Positions 6,377 to 6,688 of a stretch of DNA of 6,688 bases are shown in pieces. Location of the stretch: positions 1 through 6,688 of the forward strand of contig JBDNFP010000027.1 in the NCBI GenBank assembly GCA_041689775.1, written 5' to 3'. Source of the DNA: JBDNFP01 sp041689775 (GTDB taxonomy: Bacteria > Bacteroidota > Bacteroidia > Cytophagales > Spirosomataceae). Under the pieces are notes generated by a model. It was not told the DNA's origin, made no database searches, and worked only from the letters and a program-made list of their open reading frames with translations. The position numbers and the translations under genes were made by a program. Within the stretch, counting starts at the first letter, position 1; each line of letters opens with the position of its first letter.

Positions 6377-6529
6377 CGTGTAAATAAGGAATTTGAAGTA
6401 ATTAAATAAATACAATAGACTTTAAGCAATATGCTCGCCATTTTCAAATGTGAATAGCCTCCATTCTGGCGATGTTGAGGAATTGGGGGCTATTTAAAAA
6501 ATCATCAGACTCTATCTTGATATTAGACT
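6377..6529. other. Intergenic region with two interleaved inverted repeats
   Basis: This 153-bp gap lies between the right-edge reading frame and the hydroxylase gene, both leftward. It should carry the end of one transcript and the promoter and leader of the hydroxylase gene. Two inverted repeats overlap: 6453-6462 with 6485-6494 (ten pairs on the plus strand including one G-U; one C-A mismatch on the minus strand), and 6435-6440 with 6467-6472 (six pairs). Neither is followed by a convincing U tract on the minus strand, so I do not call a terminator. No Bacteroidota promoter pair with good matches was found; the hydroxylase start has no Shine-Dalgarno motif. Confidence 0.35.
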
Positions 6530-6688
6530 TTATTTGGAAATATTGACCTCGCACGACTGTGCCCGCGAGCTTGCCTGATACAGTCTTTCGGGGTACACTG
6601 CCTGAACCGTGAGATTGTGCATGCCACAAGCCAGCACCCTGACTTGATCCCGAATCTGGGAATCGTGAATCCTAATGGTGTCCCGCAG
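6530..6688 (-). CDS. C-terminal end of an unidentified protein (5' end outside window)
   Basis: Reading leftward from the window edge, one frame is open for 52 codons and ends in TAA at 6530-6532. The visible C-terminus contains IRIHDSQIRDQVRV, ACGMHNLTVQAVYPERLYQ and ends SCEVNISK. The alternating hydrophobic pattern and two cysteines (codons 21 and 46 of the fragment) suggest the last strands of a beta-rich, perhaps exported, domain, but I do not recognise the family. Other frames on this strand are also open over much of this stretch. I prefer this one because its composition is the most protein-like and its end leaves a normal gap before the hydroxylase gene. The overlapping ATG frame at 6444-6629 looks like a shadow. 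Sequence to the right is needed to confirm the gene. Confidence 0.5.
   Translation of the reverse strand: MRDTIRIHDSQIRDQVRVLACGMHNLTVQAVYPERLYQASSRAQSCEVNISK

Noticed and set aside
6420..6452. TTTG followed 20 bases later by TAAAGTCT on the minus strand as the hydroxylase promoter
   Set aside because: Spacing fits but the -7 element matches the TAnnTTTG consensus at too few positions to call.
6444..6629. Leftward 61-codon ATG frame at the right end
   Set aside because: It overlaps a more protein-like frame that is open to the edge, runs through the intergenic inverted repeats, and its product has no recognisable features.
1..6688. Mobile element, defence system, CRISPR array, tRNA or rRNA
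   Set aside because: No transposase, integrase, regularly spaced repeats, terminal repeats or structural RNA pattern was seen on either strand.

Overview
The window looks like ordinary chromosomal DNA from a member of the Bacteroidota, most likely a Cytophagales-type environmental or marine bacterium. The evidence is the long C-terminal part of an eukaryote-like (type 2) isoleucyl-tRNA synthetase, secreted proteins with short Bacteroidota-style signal peptides, and start codons preceded by A/T-rich sequence without a clear Shine-Dalgarno motif. The genus cannot be named from sequence reading alone.

Layout from left to right. A 5'-truncated ileS runs rightward from the left edge to 2186. It converges on a leftward gene for a secreted or membrane-anchored M23 metallopeptidase (2294-3091), with a perfect 16-bp hairpin terminator between them that can serve both strands. 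A 134-bp divergent intergenic region separates the peptidase from a rightward aldo/keto reductase gene (3226-4197). This is followed in the same direction by a gene for a small secreted beta-rich protein of unknown function (4310-4723). That gene converges on a leftward pair: a secreted alpha/beta-hydrolase esterase (4781-5695), preceded upstream by a PHD/EGLN-like 2-oxoglutarate/Fe(II) prolyl hydroxylase (5756-6376). A perfect 19-bp hairpin occupies the convergence point and almost touches the esterase stop codon. At the right edge is the C-terminal end of another leftward reading frame (6530-6688), probably a real gene that continues outside the window.

The genes do not form one evident pathway. 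The ileS, reductase and hydroxylase genes encode cytoplasmic enzymes, while the peptidase, small protein and esterase are exported. The hydroxylase and esterase may share a transcript because they are codirectional, 60 bp apart, with no terminator between them. No mobile element, CRISPR array, tRNA or rRNA was seen, and no gap between genes exceeds 300 bases. I found no convincing new system. The points most worth a second look are the PHD2-like hydroxylase, the small secreted protein whose fold resembles a type IX secretion sorting domain in a non-terminal position, the acidic insertion in the peptidase, and the unidentified frame at the right edge.
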